A DNA stretch of 64,000 nt from Roseibium polysiphoniae (lineage in GTDB: Bacteria; Pseudomonadota; Alphaproteobacteria; Rhizobiales; Stappiaceae). A program made the position numbers and the translations under genes. The stretch is from assembly GCF_014842925.1 (NCBI RefSeq), contig NZ_JACYXJ010000005.1, positions 496,001-560,000 of the forward strand, in the 5' to 3' direction. Under the pieces are notes generated by a model, which was not told the origin of the DNA, ran no database searches, and saw nothing but the letters and a program-made list of their open reading frames with translations. Positions 10,397-18,970 of the stretch are shown here, in pieces (position 1 is the stretch's first letter; the number at the start of each line of letters is the position of its first letter).

Positions 10397-10816
10397 GTGA
10401 ATAAATTTCTAGCGCTCATAATGACCTGCTTTCTAATGGCACCAGTTCTGCCCGCCGCTGCACAAACGGTTGGGTTCGCAGACGCGATCAAGATTCTGGG
10501 CGCCAGCTGCGGCAAGGACATCAACACCTATTGCAAGACCGCCAACCTTGGAAACAACGAGATCGGCCAGTGTTTGAGTCAGAATCAATCCAAGATTTCG
10601 GCTCAGTGCGCGGCGGACAGCATTACGGTAACGGCCCTTCTGGAGGCCCGCTTTGCCGCTCAGGCAGCTGCTCCCAAGCTCTGTGACCGGGATGCTCAAC
10701 AGTATTGCAAGCTGGTCAAGCCGGGCAACGGCAACGTTCTTCGCTGTCTGTTGAAGGCGCAGCCGAGCGTCAGCGAAAAGTGCAATACGGCCATAGACTT
10801 GGCCGGCTATCGCTGA
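10397..10816 (+). CDS. Secreted cysteine-rich-repeat (GLG1-like) protein
   Basis: The 139-residue protein starts at a GTG (10397) preceded by GGGAGG seven bases upstream. An N-terminal signal peptide ends near PAAAQ. The mature part has two copies of a roughly 45-residue repeat of the pattern C-x6-YCK...N...CL...S..C (SCGKDINTYCK and LCDRDAQQYCK). These repeats resemble the Cys-rich repeat first described in the eukaryotic Golgi glycoprotein GLG1. Eight regularly placed cysteines suggest a disulfide-stabilised periplasmic protein. An OmpA-family gene follows after 30 bp and is probably co-transcribed. Function is unknown. Confidence 0.8.
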   Translation: MNKFLALIMTCFLMAPVLPAAAQTVGFADAIKILGASCGKDINTYCKTANLGNNEIGQCLSQNQSKISAQCAADSITVTALLEARFAAQAAAPKLCDRDAQQYCKLVKPGNGNVLRCLLKAQPSVSEKCNTAIDLAGYR

Positions 10817-10846
10817 CCCGTTCCCAGCAGTTTTTGAGGTAAGATC

Positions 10847-11437
10847 ATGAAATTCAATACTCCACTGCCCACGGGACTGGCGACCTTTGCGGTTGTCTTC
10901 GGACTGGGTCTCTCCGCCGTCAATGCTCAGACCGCCCTTTCGCGCAACGAGATCGTCAATTCTCTTCAAGGTGCTCAGGCGAAGGTGGATATCAGCGCCG
11001 ACGATCTGCGTAAGCAGGCGCTCGAGCACATCAAGAAGTATCCTGGCGATAACTCGACCGAAGTATTGCCACTGGCGGCGAAACTGGCACAACTGCGCCA
11101 GTTCAACGTCGAGATCACGTTCGACTTCGACTCGGATCGGATTCGTCCTGAATCCTACGAGACGGTCGGGATCATCGCCGATGCCCTGCACACGCCATAT
11201 CTGATGGGCCAGACCTTTTTTGTGGTCGGCCATACGGATGCCAAGGGGGATCGGGAATACAATCTGAATCTTTCCCAGCGCCGCGCCGACGCCATTCGCG
11301 ACGCTCTTGTAACGACGTTCCGAGTTCCTGCAGGCCAGCTTGAAGCCGTTGGTTTGGGTGAAGAGCAGCTTCGTGACCCTTCCAAGCCGGACGCCGAGAT
11401 CAACCGGCGCGTCCAGCTGATCAACGTCGGCTTCTGA
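10847..11437 (+). CDS. OmpA-family envelope protein
   Basis: A 196-residue protein with an N-terminal signal peptide (cleavage near SAVNAQ) and a C-terminal OmpA-like peptidoglycan-binding domain at about 85-195. The domain shows ITFDFDSDRI, FFVVGHTDAKGD, LSQRRADAIRDAL and NRRVQLINVGF; the Asp and Arg that hold diaminopimelate are inside these motifs. No beta-barrel or lipobox is seen, so it is likely a soluble periplasmic peptidoglycan-binding protein. It lies 30 bp after the Cys-rich gene, in what looks like a two-gene operon. Confidence 0.85.
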   Translation: MKFNTPLPTGLATFAVVFGLGLSAVNAQTALSRNEIVNSLQGAQAKVDISADDLRKQALEHIKKYPGDNSTEVLPLAAKLAQLRQFNVEITFDFDSDRIRPESYETVGIIADALHTPYLMGQTFFVVGHTDAKGDREYNLNLSQRRADAIRDALVTTFRVPAGQLEAVGLGEEQLRDPSKPDAEINRRVQLINVGF

Positions 11438-11461
11438 CGATCAGTCGCAACCAAGATCCTG

Positions 11462-11483
11462 CCGGGGCGTGATCTCGCCCCGG
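11462..11483 (+). other. GC-rich hairpin downstream of the OmpA-family gene
   Basis: CCGGGGCG and CGCCCCGG are separated by six bases, 25 bp after the stop. No T tract follows, so this may be a 3' stabilising hairpin or a factor-assisted terminator. Confidence 0.45.
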
Positions 11484-11664
11484 TAGGGTCAGACGATTTG
11501 TTGACCAATCGCAATTTTGACGCGCGCATTGTTCGCTATGAGTGAACGACTATGTGACGAATTCCCGGCTTCTCAGGCCGGCGACCGAGACCCATCTTGG
11601 TTTTGAAAAGGCCGTCCTACCGCTATGCGGTTCAAAGACGGCTGGGTTTCACATGGAGAAGGTC

Positions 11665-12477
11665 ATGACAGTCCCGGACACTGCTCACTCCGCTGCGATT
11701 GCGCCGCTGTTTCTGGCGCATGGCTCGCCGATGCTGGCGATCACCGACATCCCGGCCAACCGGTTCCTCCGTTCGCTCGCTGGAACCATGCCGGAAGTAA
11801 AGGGTATCGTCATCTTGTCACCTCACTGGGAGACGGAGGGGCAGAAGATCTCCGCTCCCGGAACCTTGAAGACCATTCACGACTTTGGAGCATTCCCGCA
11901 GGCGCTGTTCGACATCCAATATCCAGCGCAAGCCAGTCCAGATCTGGTGAGCCAGGTTGCTCAGTTTCTTCAGACCGCCAAAATTCCGGCAGAAGAGGAC
12001 GGGTCATGGGGTCTCGATCATGGTGCCTGGGTGCCGCTCTCCCTTGCCTACCCGGATCCACCCGTTCCGGTCGTTGAGCTGTCGCTGCCATATAACAGCA
12101 CACCCGAGAGCGTTCATGCCCTCGGCCGAAGCCTTGCTCCATTGTCAGAGCAGGGAATCCTGATCATCGGCTCCGGCAGCACGACGCACAATCTGCGCGA
12201 GCTGTTTCCTGAGGGTACCGAGCCGGCTCCCTGGGCCATTCGGTTTGACCAATGGCTGGAAGAGGGTCTGAACCGCGGAAAAATCGAGTGGTTTTCTGAT
12301 CTCGGCGCCGGGCCGGAGTTTCGTCGCGCCCATCCGACGGAAGAGCATCTTCTGCCGCTCTTCTTCGCCATGGGTGCCTCGGGCCGAGAAGCGGCACCGG
12401 AGCTGCTGCATCGCAGCTACTCCCACGGCACGATAAGCATGAGCTATTACCGCTTTCCGTCGGCAGAAGCTGCTTAG
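11665..12477 (+). CDS. Class III extradiol ring-cleavage dioxygenase (DODA type)
   Basis: The 270-residue protein belongs to the LigB/DODA superfamily of non-haem metal dioxygenases that open catechol-type rings (YgiD 4,5-DOPA dioxygenase is the E. coli relative). Metal-binding histidines lie in LAHGSPM, ILSPHWE and the GSGSTTHNL segment; WGLDHGAWVPL is another family motif. I chose the ATG at 11665 because GGAGAAGG sits directly before it; an in-frame ATG at 11653 and a frame open to 11542 are alternatives. It overlaps the convergent coaBC gene by four bases. The natural substrate is not known. Confidence 0.85.
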   Translation: MTVPDTAHSAAIAPLFLAHGSPMLAITDIPANRFLRSLAGTMPEVKGIVILSPHWETEGQKISAPGTLKTIHDFGAFPQALFDIQYPAQASPDLVSQVAQFLQTAKIPAEEDGSWGLDHGAWVPLSLAYPDPPVPVVELSLPYNSTPESVHALGRSLAPLSEQGILIIGSGSTTHNLRELFPEGTEPAPWAIRFDQWLEEGLNRGKIEWFSDLGAGPEFRRAHPTEEHLLPLFFAMGASGREAAPELLHRSYSHGTISMSYYRFPSAEAA

Positions 12478-13709
12478 GCGCCCTGTGACTTCAGATAATC
12501 TGCGATCCGCGCGACAAGGCGGCGGGCGACTTCCGTCTTGTCCAGGTTTGGCCAGTCCTCAATACCCTCTGCACTGACGATCCTGACCGTATTCGCATCC
12601 CCGCCCATGACGCCCGTTTCCGGGCTGACGTCATTGGCGACGATCCAGTCGGCGCGTTTGCGCTCCAGCTTGCCGCGGGCGTTTTCCAGAAGGTTCTGGG
12701 TTTCGGCAGCAAAGCCGACAAGTAATCTGGGCCGAAGTCGCTCGTGATGGCCGATGGTCGCCAGGATGTCCGGATTTTCTACCAGATTCAGCGCAGGAGG
12801 CTGACCGGAGCCGTCCTTCTTGATCTTCTGCGCGCCCTCGCTTGAGGCCCGCCAGTCCGCGACGGCAGCCGCCATGATGGCCACATCTGCCGGCAGGGCC
12901 TTGGTGACGGCGGCAAGCATCTGTTCGGCCGTTTCAACGTGGACAACGGCAACTCCCTGCGGATCGGGAATCGCGACGGGGCCAGAAACCAAGGTGACTT
13001 GTGCACCGTCGGCCGCGGCGGCTGCTGCGATGGCGTGGCCCTGTTTGCCGGAAGACCGGTTTGCAATGTAGCGCACCGGATCGATCGGCTCATGGGTCGG
13101 GCCGGAGGTGATGAGGAAATGCCGGCCGGCAAGCGGCAGCTCGGGCAGGTCCCGGGAAGGTGTCTCTGAAAGAATGCGCTCGGCCGCGTCTGCAATCTCG
13201 ATGGGCTCCGCCATGCGCCCGACACCGGCTTCCCCGCTTTCGGCCATTTCGCCGGCATTGGGGCCAATGAACGCCAGACCGTCAGCCTTGAGTGTTGCAA
13301 CGTTGCGGGTCGTGGCCGGATGGGACCACATCTTCGGGTTCATGGCCGGAGCAACCAAAACCGGCTTGTCCGTTGCCAGAAGAACCGCAGTTGCCAGGTC
13401 GTCGGCGATGCCGTGGGACATCTTTGCCATGAGGTCCGCTGTCGCTGGAGCGATCAGGATCAGATCCGCGTCACGGGCGAGGCGAATATGGCCCACATCC
13501 TGTTCTGCCTCCCGATCAAAGAGCTCGGTATAGACCTTGCTGGCTGTCAGAGCACCGACGGCGAGTGGCGTGATGAATTGCTGCGCCCCTCGGGTCATCA
13601 CGGCCTGGACCAGTGCGCCGCGCTCGCGCAGGCGCCGGATCAGGTCGAGCGACTTGTAGGCGGCGATGCCACCGGAAATGATCAGCACCACACGCTTGTC
13701 GGTGAGCAT
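12474..13709 (-). CDS. coaBC: Bifunctional phosphopantothenoylcysteine decarboxylase / synthetase
   Basis: The 411-residue enzyme carries out two steps of coenzyme A synthesis. The N-terminal CoaC flavoprotein domain (about 1-185) contains SGGIAAYK and the APAMNPKMW substrate motif. The CoaB domain (about 190-405) contains ITSGPTHEPIDPVRYI and NRSSGKQG, and the AAAVADW segment. The stop overlaps the convergent dioxygenase stop by four bases. The LpoA-like lipoprotein gene ends 23 bp upstream on the same strand. Confidence 0.96.
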   Translation of the reverse strand: MLTDKRVVLIISGGIAAYKSLDLIRRLRERGALVQAVMTRGAQQFITPLAVGALTASKVYTELFDREAEQDVGHIRLARDADLILIAPATADLMAKMSHGIADDLATAVLLATDKPVLVAPAMNPKMWSHPATTRNVATLKADGLAFIGPNAGEMAESGEAGVGRMAEPIEIADAAERILSETPSRDLPELPLAGRHFLITSGPTHEPIDPVRYIANRSSGKQGHAIAAAAAADGAQVTLVSGPVAIPDPQGVAVVHVETAEQMLAAVTKALPADVAIMAAAVADWRASSEGAQKIKKDGSGQPPALNLVENPDILATIGHHERLRPRLLVGFAAETQNLLENARGKLERKRADWIVANDVSPETGVMGGDANTVRIVSAEGIEDWPNLDKTEVARRLVARIADYLKSQGA

Positions 13710-13732
13710 CTGTTTTTGCTCCTGATGGCCCG

Positions 13733-14965
13733 TCAGGTGCCGGACCGGAAATCTCTCGGCGCCGCGGAAATCACCTGGGTGCCGCTGCCGGTGAGCTGAT
13801 AGACCGCAAGTCCGCGCTCGTTCTGGCCGTTCGATTTGAACCGGAACAGGCCGTCGATCCCGATGAAGCCGTCCTGATTGGTCAGCACGCTTGTCGCAAA
13901 GCGCTGGGGGCCTGCGGAACGAACCAGCCCGGCAGCCAGGGTTACACCGTCATAGGCGAGCGTGGCGTTGCGCGGAGGCGGCGTGCCGTAGGCGCCCTGA
14001 TAGCGGCTGGCGAAGGCCTGAAAGCCCTTGTCCTCAGGGCCCGGATACCAACTGCCGACCATGAGCGGGTTCGACTTCATGTCCGCCGTATCCCACTGGC
14101 CGCTTCCCAGGATTTTGACCTGGCCAAGATTGGCGCCTGCTGATGTCAATGTCTGCATGACCACTGGCGCGACGCCGCCGCCCGCAGGAATGAACAGGCT
14201 GTCGATCTGACCCATGGCCGACGACAGCGCCTGGGTCTTGGCAAGCAGGTCCGCGGTATCTGTGCCGTTGAGCTTGTAGCGCTGGATCGAGACAATCCGG
14301 CCGGCTGTCCGGCCGACTTCCTGCCGGAAGGCGGCTTCAATGACCGCGCCATAGGTGTCGTCCGGGATCAGCGCCGCATAGGAGCGTTTTGACTGGCTGG
14401 CCGCATAGCCGATGATCCGCCGGACATCGGTCTGGGGCAGGAAGCTCAGCAGATAGACACCGCGCGAGGCGACGGAAACGTCGGTCGAGAAAGCGACAAC
14501 CGGTACGCCGGATGATTTTGCCACGGTGGCAGCACCCGAAACGGCAGGCGCGAAGACCGGGCCGAGGATCAATTCAGCGCCCTCAGAGATGGCCGCCCGC
14601 GCCGCCGCCTGGCCACCCTGTGCCGTGCCAGCCGTGTCCTTGACCAGAAGCTGGACATCCGCATTCGGGAAATTGGCAAGCGCAAGTTCGGCGGCGTTCT
14701 TGAACACTGTCGCAATGGAGGTTGCGCTGCCGCCGCCGCTCATGGGCAGCAGCAAGCCGACGCGCACGCTGCCGGTGCCGACAACTTCGCCGGTGGTCGT
14801 GACCGGCTCGCCGGCGTTGATCGACTGACCCGGATAGGAGCCGAGCGTGGACCCCATGCAACCGGCGAGCGTCAGAGCGCCAAGACCGACAAATCCTGCA
14901 CGCAGATATGTCTTCAGTCTTCCTGCGGTCCGGCTCCAACCGGTGAATGCGCCTGTGTCGATCAA
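13733..14965 (-). CDS. LpoA-like lipoprotein, penicillin-binding protein activator
   Basis: A 410-residue lipoprotein: an N-terminal hydrophobic segment ends in the lipobox LTLAGC, so it should be lipid-anchored. The rest is a type I periplasmic-binding-protein fold (GLLLPMSGGGSATSIATVFKNAAELA, LILGPVFAPAVSGAA) as in the LpoA C-terminal domain and branched-chain amino acid binding proteins. In this clade such proteins sit next to rsmI and yraN, as E. coli lpoA (yraM) does, which favours a role in activating a peptidoglycan synthase. The start is a TTG at 14965 with GAGGAGG five bases upstream; an upstream GTG at 14995 is possible. The TPR domain of E. coli LpoA is absent. Confidence 0.75.
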   Translation of the reverse strand: MIDTGAFTGWSRTAGRLKTYLRAGFVGLGALTLAGCMGSTLGSYPGQSINAGEPVTTTGEVVGTGSVRVGLLLPMSGGGSATSIATVFKNAAELALANFPNADVQLLVKDTAGTAQGGQAAARAAISEGAELILGPVFAPAVSGAATVAKSSGVPVVAFSTDVSVASRGVYLLSFLPQTDVRRIIGYAASQSKRSYAALIPDDTYGAVIEAAFRQEVGRTAGRIVSIQRYKLNGTDTADLLAKTQALSSAMGQIDSLFIPAGGGVAPVVMQTLTSAGANLGQVKILGSGQWDTADMKSNPLMVGSWYPGPEDKGFQAFASRYQGAYGTPPPRNATLAYDGVTLAAGLVRSAGPQRFATSVLTNQDGFIGIDGLFRFKSNGQNERGLAVYQLTGSGTQVISAAPRDFRSGT

Positions 14966-15135
14966 TTCTGCCTCCTCGAACACCTTTTCAAACACTTACG
15001 GATTCACCGTGCGTCTGTCCAGTTTCCACGCCGCTCTTGCCGGGGCCTGATGTCCCCGGATTTGCGCTTGCGCTTGGGTTCGCTCACCATTAGCCAGAGA
15101 CATGGACCATTTTTAGCCGGCATTGAGGCATCGCT

Positions 15136-15157
15136 GCGCTGCAAGTATCTGCAGCGC
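15136..15157. other. Hairpin in the divergent gap between the LpoA-like gene and rsmI
   Basis: GCGCTGCA and TGCAGCGC are separated by six bases. It lies 34 bp before the rsmI start in the roughly 225-bp divergent promoter region. A smaller perfect repeat (CCGGGG/CCCCGG) is at 15040-15059. Either could be an operator or a 5' UTR hairpin of rsmI. Confidence 0.4.
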
Positions 15158-15190
15158 AACAACCTTTGCCAGGACCGAACCGGGAAGCGC

Positions 15191-16099
15191 ATGACCTCCG
15201 CCGAGAGCACCGATCAACGCCGTTACATCTTGTCGGAACACGCCTTTTCCGCGCCCCGTCTGGAGCCGGCGCTCTATATCGTTTCCACGCCGATCGGAAA
15301 CCTTGGCGATATCACGGTGCGCGGCCTCGAAACCCTTGCGGGAGCGTCTGTCATCGCCTGCGAGGACACCCGCGTGACGGGGACCTTGACCCATCGGTTC
15401 GGGCTGAAAACGCCGCTCATGCCCTATCATGAGCACAACTCCGACCGCCAGAGACCGAAGATCCTGGAAGCGCTCGACCGCGGTGACGCGATTGCCCTTG
15501 TCAGCGATGCGGGCACGCCGCTGATTTCGGATCCTGGCTACCGGCTCGTCCGCGACGTGGTCGCAGCCGGTCATAAGGTCATCCCCATCCCGGGCGCATC
15601 AGCCTTGCTTGCCGGTCTTGTTGGCTCCGGACTGCCGAGTGATAGCGTGCTCTTCGCCGGTTTTCTGCCGCAAAAGGGCGGTCCGAAAAAGACCAGGCTG
15701 GCGGAGCTTGCAAAGATCCCGGCGACGCTGGTCCTTTACGAATCCCCGCGTCGGCTCGGGGCCACGCTGGCGACCATGGCAGAAATCATGGGCGAGGCGC
15801 GCGAAGCTGCGGTGGCCCGTGAACTCACCAAACGGTTTGAGACGTTCGAGCGCGGAACCCTGGCCGAGCTTGCCGAGACCTTCTCCGGCGACGCGCCGAA
15901 GGGCGAGATTGTCATCATGCTCGCCCCGGCCGAAGACGGCCCGGAAGCCGCTGCCGAGGACGCCGATGCGCTCTTGAGCGAGGCGCTGAGGGACATGCCT
16001 GTCAGCGCCGCGGCCAAGTCGGTTGCCAAACAGACCGGTCTGGACCGCAATGAGCTCTACAAACGCGCGCTTGAACTCAAGGCGGACGTGGGCACCTGA
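15191..16099 (+). CDS. rsmI: 16S rRNA (cytidine-1402 2'-O)-methyltransferase RsmI
   Basis: The 302-residue SAM-dependent tetrapyrrole-methylase-fold enzyme modifies C1402 in the ribosomal decoding centre. Readable motifs are LYIVSTPIGNLGDIT near the N terminus, ACEDTRVT, HEHN, VSDAGTPLISDPGYRLV and IPGASA, all hallmarks of RsmI. I chose the ATG at 15191 (GGGAAG just upstream), since upstream in-frame sequence back to 15050 lacks similarity and spans a hairpin. yraN follows 19 bp later, as is usual. Confidence 0.95.
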   Translation: MTSAESTDQRRYILSEHAFSAPRLEPALYIVSTPIGNLGDITVRGLETLAGASVIACEDTRVTGTLTHRFGLKTPLMPYHEHNSDRQRPKILEALDRGDAIALVSDAGTPLISDPGYRLVRDVVAAGHKVIPIPGASALLAGLVGSGLPSDSVLFAGFLPQKGGPKKTRLAELAKIPATLVLYESPRRLGATLATMAEIMGEAREAAVARELTKRFETFERGTLAELAETFSGDAPKGEIVIMLAPAEDGPEAAAEDADALLSEALRDMPVSAAAKSVAKQTGLDRNELYKRALELKADVGT

Positions 16100-16118
16100 T
16101 ACGAGGCGGAAGCGGATC

Positions 16119-16508
16119 ATGGCAGGACGACAGGACGGCGGCGGCGCGGCCAGGCGTCAAAAAGCCCATCGTCTCGGCCATTTCGCCGAAATTCGTGCTG
16201 CATGGGCCTTGCGCTTGACCGGCTGGCGCATCCTGAAGCGTCGCTACAAGACCAAAGCCGGTGAGATCGATCTGATTGCCAAAAGGCGCAAGACAGTGGC
16301 CTTCATCGAGGTGAAAGCACGAAAGACCCGGGACGCGGCCATGGAGGCCGTCACGCCAGCCAGCCAGAAGCGGATCATCAAGGCCGCGAAGATCTTCGTC
16401 ACAGAACATCCCAAGGCCGGCTTCTACACCCTGCGCTTCGATGTCATGATCGTGCGGCCCTGGCGCTGGCCCGAGCGGATCGTCAGCGCCTTCGAGGCGT
16501 GGGAGTGA
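16119..16508 (+). CDS. yraN: YraN family (UPF0102) putative endonuclease-fold protein
   Basis: The 129-residue protein carries the UPF0102 core GEIDLIAKR...FIEVKAR, a restriction-endonuclease-like fold with D-ExK catalytic geometry, plus the upstream GHFAEIRAAWALRLTGWRIL segment. The biochemical role remains uncertain; relatives have been linked to DNA processing. rsmI-yraN adjacency is conserved. In related genomes gshB commonly comes next, but here about 840 bp containing two extra genes intervenes. Confidence 0.9.
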   Translation: MAGRQDGGGAARRQKAHRLGHFAEIRAAWALRLTGWRILKRRYKTKAGEIDLIAKRRKTVAFIEVKARKTRDAAMEAVTPASQKRIIKAAKIFVTEHPKAGFYTLRFDVMIVRPWRWPERIVSAFEAWE

Positions 16509-16599
16509 AGGCGTCACGAGATTGGGGGGCTGGATTGTAAAAACTGAGATGTAATTATAAGTTGTAGAAGACTTAATTGATAGGGAAGGGGAGCCAAGC

Positions 16600-16701
16600 A
16601 TGAACGATAAACCTAAACCCCCGCCGCCGCCACCTCCTCCCCGGCCGACACCGTCAACTAAGCGTGATTTACCTCTTCGTCCGCCCCCGCCGCGAGGGTA
16701 A
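16600..16701 (+). CDS. Polyproline mini-protein, 33 residues, upstream of a 2TM protein
   Basis: A short open frame with a strong ribosome site (AAGGGGAG at 16586-16593, seven bases before the ATG). The product begins MNDKPKPPPPPPPPRPTP and has a second run of four prolines near its end; about half its residues are proline, with basic residues between. Its stop is two bases before the next start, and its last codons contain the GAGGG that serves as ribosome site for the next gene, so the pair is translationally coupled. Polyproline runs stall ribosomes unless EF-P acts, which could make it a regulatory leader; alternatively it is a functional peptide partner. No family is recognised. Confidence 0.7.
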   Translation: MNDKPKPPPPPPPPRPTPSTKRDLPLRPPPPRG

Positions 16702-16703
16702 CG

Positions 16704-17231
16704 ATGTCGACGGTTCATGATGTTCAATTTGAGTTGGTTCGGAACATTAATTACCATGTCTCTCGGGAATTGTTTTTTAGCCGAGTAGCGAAAATACTTG
16801 TTGGTATGCAGGTGCTTACGTCAACAGCGGCATTCGCCGCTATTGTCGGCACCGTCGGCATCAACTTGGCGAAGTGGGTTGCCTTGTTTGGTGCTTCTAT
16901 TGGCATATTTTTATTGATAATTGACCCAGCCGCCGCCGCTAGAGAGCATCGAATATTTCGTGCGCGGTACACCGCGCTACTTGCCGATCTTGAACTCAGT
17001 TCATCCGATGAAAAGGCGGCGTTAGTGCGCTCCGAGATATATCGAATCTCAGGTGAAGAGCCCCCGGCTTACTCTGCGGCTCGAGCTTTGGCCTATAACG
17101 AGACTGTTGACGCTTTGTTCGAGGAAAAAGAAGCTGAGACACTAAGGTTAGGTCTCAGCTTTGCCGATCGAATGACAGCGCATTTGCTTCCTAAGCGCGG
17201 AAAGACGTTCAAACCTCCCTCAAACGCATAG
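16704..17231 (+). CDS. Two-transmembrane SLATT-like protein
   Basis: The 175-residue protein has an N-terminal helical segment (YHVSRELFF near 18-26) and two adjacent membrane helices at about 28-50 and 53-74. A long cytosolic helical tail follows, with AREHRIFRARYTALL, SSSDEKAALVRSEIYRI and EEPPAY...ALAYNE. This layout resembles SLATT-type two-TM domains, proposed as membrane effectors in nucleotide-second-messenger defence systems, but the match is by pattern only. The gene is richer in A+T than its neighbours and uses codons such as ATA and TTA. With the polyproline peptide it forms a cassette inserted between yraN and gshB. Confidence 0.65.
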   Translation: MSTVHDVQFELVRNINYHVSRELFFSRVAKILVGMQVLTSTAAFAAIVGTVGINLAKWVALFGASIGIFLLIIDPAAAAREHRIFRARYTALLADLELSSSDEKAALVRSEIYRISGEEPPAYSAARALAYNETVDALFEEKEAETLRLGLSFADRMTAHLLPKRGKTFKPPSNA

Positions 17232-17351
17232 CACTTCCATCTCGCGACCAAGCTCCACTGGACAAAGCCCTGCGGCGACCGCATATCTGGACCAACCAAA
17301 CCATAATTCCCTCGCGCGAAACTTCAGCGCCCCTGCCGGGAGACGTTTCAC

Positions 17352-18293
17352 ATGGCCCTCAAGGTCGCGGTCCAGATGGACCATATTTCCTCGATCAACA
17401 TCGCCGGAGACAGCGCCTTTGCGCTGATGCTCGAGGCGCAGGCCCGCGGTCATGCGCTGTATCACTATACGCCCGACCGTCTGGCGATGATTGGTGACGA
17501 TGTCTACTGCGGTCTGGAGTCGGTCGAGGTGCGCGACGAAACCGGCAATCACTTTACGCTTGGCGAGAAGCAGCGCTTCAACATGGCCGATGTGGATGTG
17601 GTGCTCATGCGCCAGGATCCGCCGTTTGACCTCTCCTATATTGCCGCGACCCACATTCTGGAGAAGGTTCATCCGAACACTCTGGTGGTGAACGATCCAG
17701 CTGAGGTGCGAAATGCGCCGGAAAAGCTCTTCGTCACAGAGTTTGCCGACCTGATGCCGCCGACGCTCGTCACCCGCGATCGCGACGAAATCGATCTGTT
17801 CCGTGCCGAATATGGCGACATCGTCATGAAACCGCTGTTTGGCCATGGCGGCGCGGCGGTGTTCCGCATCACCCGCGACGATCTGAACTATGGCTCGCTC
17901 TATGACTTCTTTGCCGCCACCTTCCGCGAGCCCTGGGTCATCCAGCAGTTCCTGCCCAATGTGAAGCATGGCGACAAACGCATCCTTCTGGTCGACGGTG
18001 AATTTGCCGGCGCGGTCAACCGGGTTCCGGCCGAAGGCGACCTGCGCTCCAACATGGTGCGCGGTGGCGCGGCCAGGGAGAGCGAGCTGACCGACAAGGA
18101 GCGGGAAATCTGCGCCCGCCTTGGCCCGTCCCTGAAGGAAAAGGGTCTGATCCTGGTCGGCATCGACGTCATTGACGGTCGCCTCACGGAAATCAACGTC
18201 ACCGCCCCCACTGGCATCCGCGCCGTCGCAAAACTCGGCGGCCCGGACATCGCCGCCCGGGTCTGGGACGTGCTGGAAGCCAAGGTCGCCTGA
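17352..18293 (+). CDS. gshB: Glutathione synthetase
   Basis: The 313-residue ATP-grasp enzyme joins gamma-glutamylcysteine and glycine. Family motifs include [21 protein letters not shown] at the N terminus, [12 protein letters not shown], the ATP-grasp lysine region [17 protein letters not shown], and [21 protein letters not shown] with the metal-binding Glu and Asn. Start ATG at 17352 with GGGAG upstream. It is separated from yraN by the small two-gene cassette and is followed by a repeat-rich gene-free region. Confidence 0.96.
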   Translation: MALKVAVQMDHISSINIAGDSAFALMLEAQARGHALYHYTPDRLAMIGDDVYCGLESVEVRDETGNHFTLGEKQRFNMADVDVVLMRQDPPFDLSYIAATHILEKVHPNTLVVNDPAEVRNAPEKLFVTEFADLMPPTLVTRDRDEIDLFRAEYGDIVMKPLFGHGGAAVFRITRDDLNYGSLYDFFAATFREPWVIQQFLPNVKHGDKRILLVDGEFAGAVNRVPAEGDLRSNMVRGGAARESELTDKEREICARLGPSLKEKGLILVGIDVIDGRLTEINVTAPTGIRAVAKLGGPDIAARVWDVLEAKVA

Positions 18294-18410
18294 GCGGCTG
18301 TCAGAACGAAGCCACAGGACCTCTCCTCGTCGAGTAAGCGTGGTTTCAATGCCTCACGGAAGGCCTAGCCCGGCGACTGATGGAAAACCTGTTTCACCCC
18401 TCCTTGCCTT

Positions 18411-18426
18411 CCCTGCGCAGGCAGGG
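18411..18426. repeat. Short palindrome in the repeat cluster
   Basis: CCCTGC and GCAGGG with a four-base loop. An imperfect longer pairing continues around it, with related GGACCCAGTA-type sequences near 18426 and 18470. Confidence 0.5.
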
Positions 18427-18550
18427 ACCCAGTAGTCGTAGGCATCGCGGCACAAGTCGTGAGGTCCCGTCGTACTGGACCCCTGATCTCTGCTTCGCTG
18501 CGTCCGGGAAGACATGGAGCGAAGCGAGTGTGTTTTGCCTCCAACTCAGC

Positions 18551-18576
18551 CGTCATCCCCGCCTTGTGCGGGGATC
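18551..18576 (+). repeat. REP-like palindrome, copy 1 of an inverted pair
   Basis: A 26-bp element that begins CGTCATCCCCGC and ends GCGGGGATC, able to fold on itself. Bases 18552-18576 recur exactly, in inverse orientation, at 18681-18705. Confidence 0.75.
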
Positions 18577-18680
18577 TATTCATTTCCAGAGCTGATGCGG
18601 GTGTGGGTATTGAAGGTCCTCAGCTTTCAGACCTGCCCACGTCCGCTCCTACTGCTCTCCGTTTGCCGCGCCATGGATTG

Positions 18681-18705
18681 GATCCCCGCACAAGGCGGGG
18701 ATGAC
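18681..18705 (-). repeat. REP-like palindrome, copy 2, inverted
   Basis: An exact 25-bp inverted copy of 18552-18576. The pair flanks about 104 bp of unrelated sequence without a gene. Confidence 0.75.
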
Positions 18706-18797
18706 CGTCGGTGGTTCAGGCAGAACGGCCAGCGTTCCATACCCCCTGCTGTCGTCGCAGGGAGGAGCGATGGGGACGGCCCAGCCAACCTCTCCAT

Positions 18798-18885
18798 CGT
18801 CATCCTTGGGCTTGTCCCGAGGATCCACACTTCCAGTCTCTCAGGCGATACCTTCTGGCTTACCGGGACAAGCCCGACAATGACG
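18798..18885. repeat. Second inverted pair of REP-like elements
   Basis: The left arm at 18798-18826 contains GGGCTTGTCCCGAGG. The right arm at 18864-18885 contains CGGGACAAGCCCG in the opposite orientation. Both begin or end with the CGTCAT(C/T) motif. Confidence 0.65.
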
Positions 18886-18940
18886 AACGTGAGGTCTGTG
18901 AAACGTCGTGGATAGGAACAGCTTGTGGCGCCACCCTCCC

Positions 18941-18970
18941 TCGTCATTGCAGGACTTGATCCTGCAATCC
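18941..18970. repeat. REP-like palindrome with ATTGCAGGA stem
   Basis: ATTGCAGGA and TCCTGCAAT pair around a CTTGA loop; the element again starts with CGTCAT. It ends 18 bp before the stop of the EamA gene. Confidence 0.65.
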
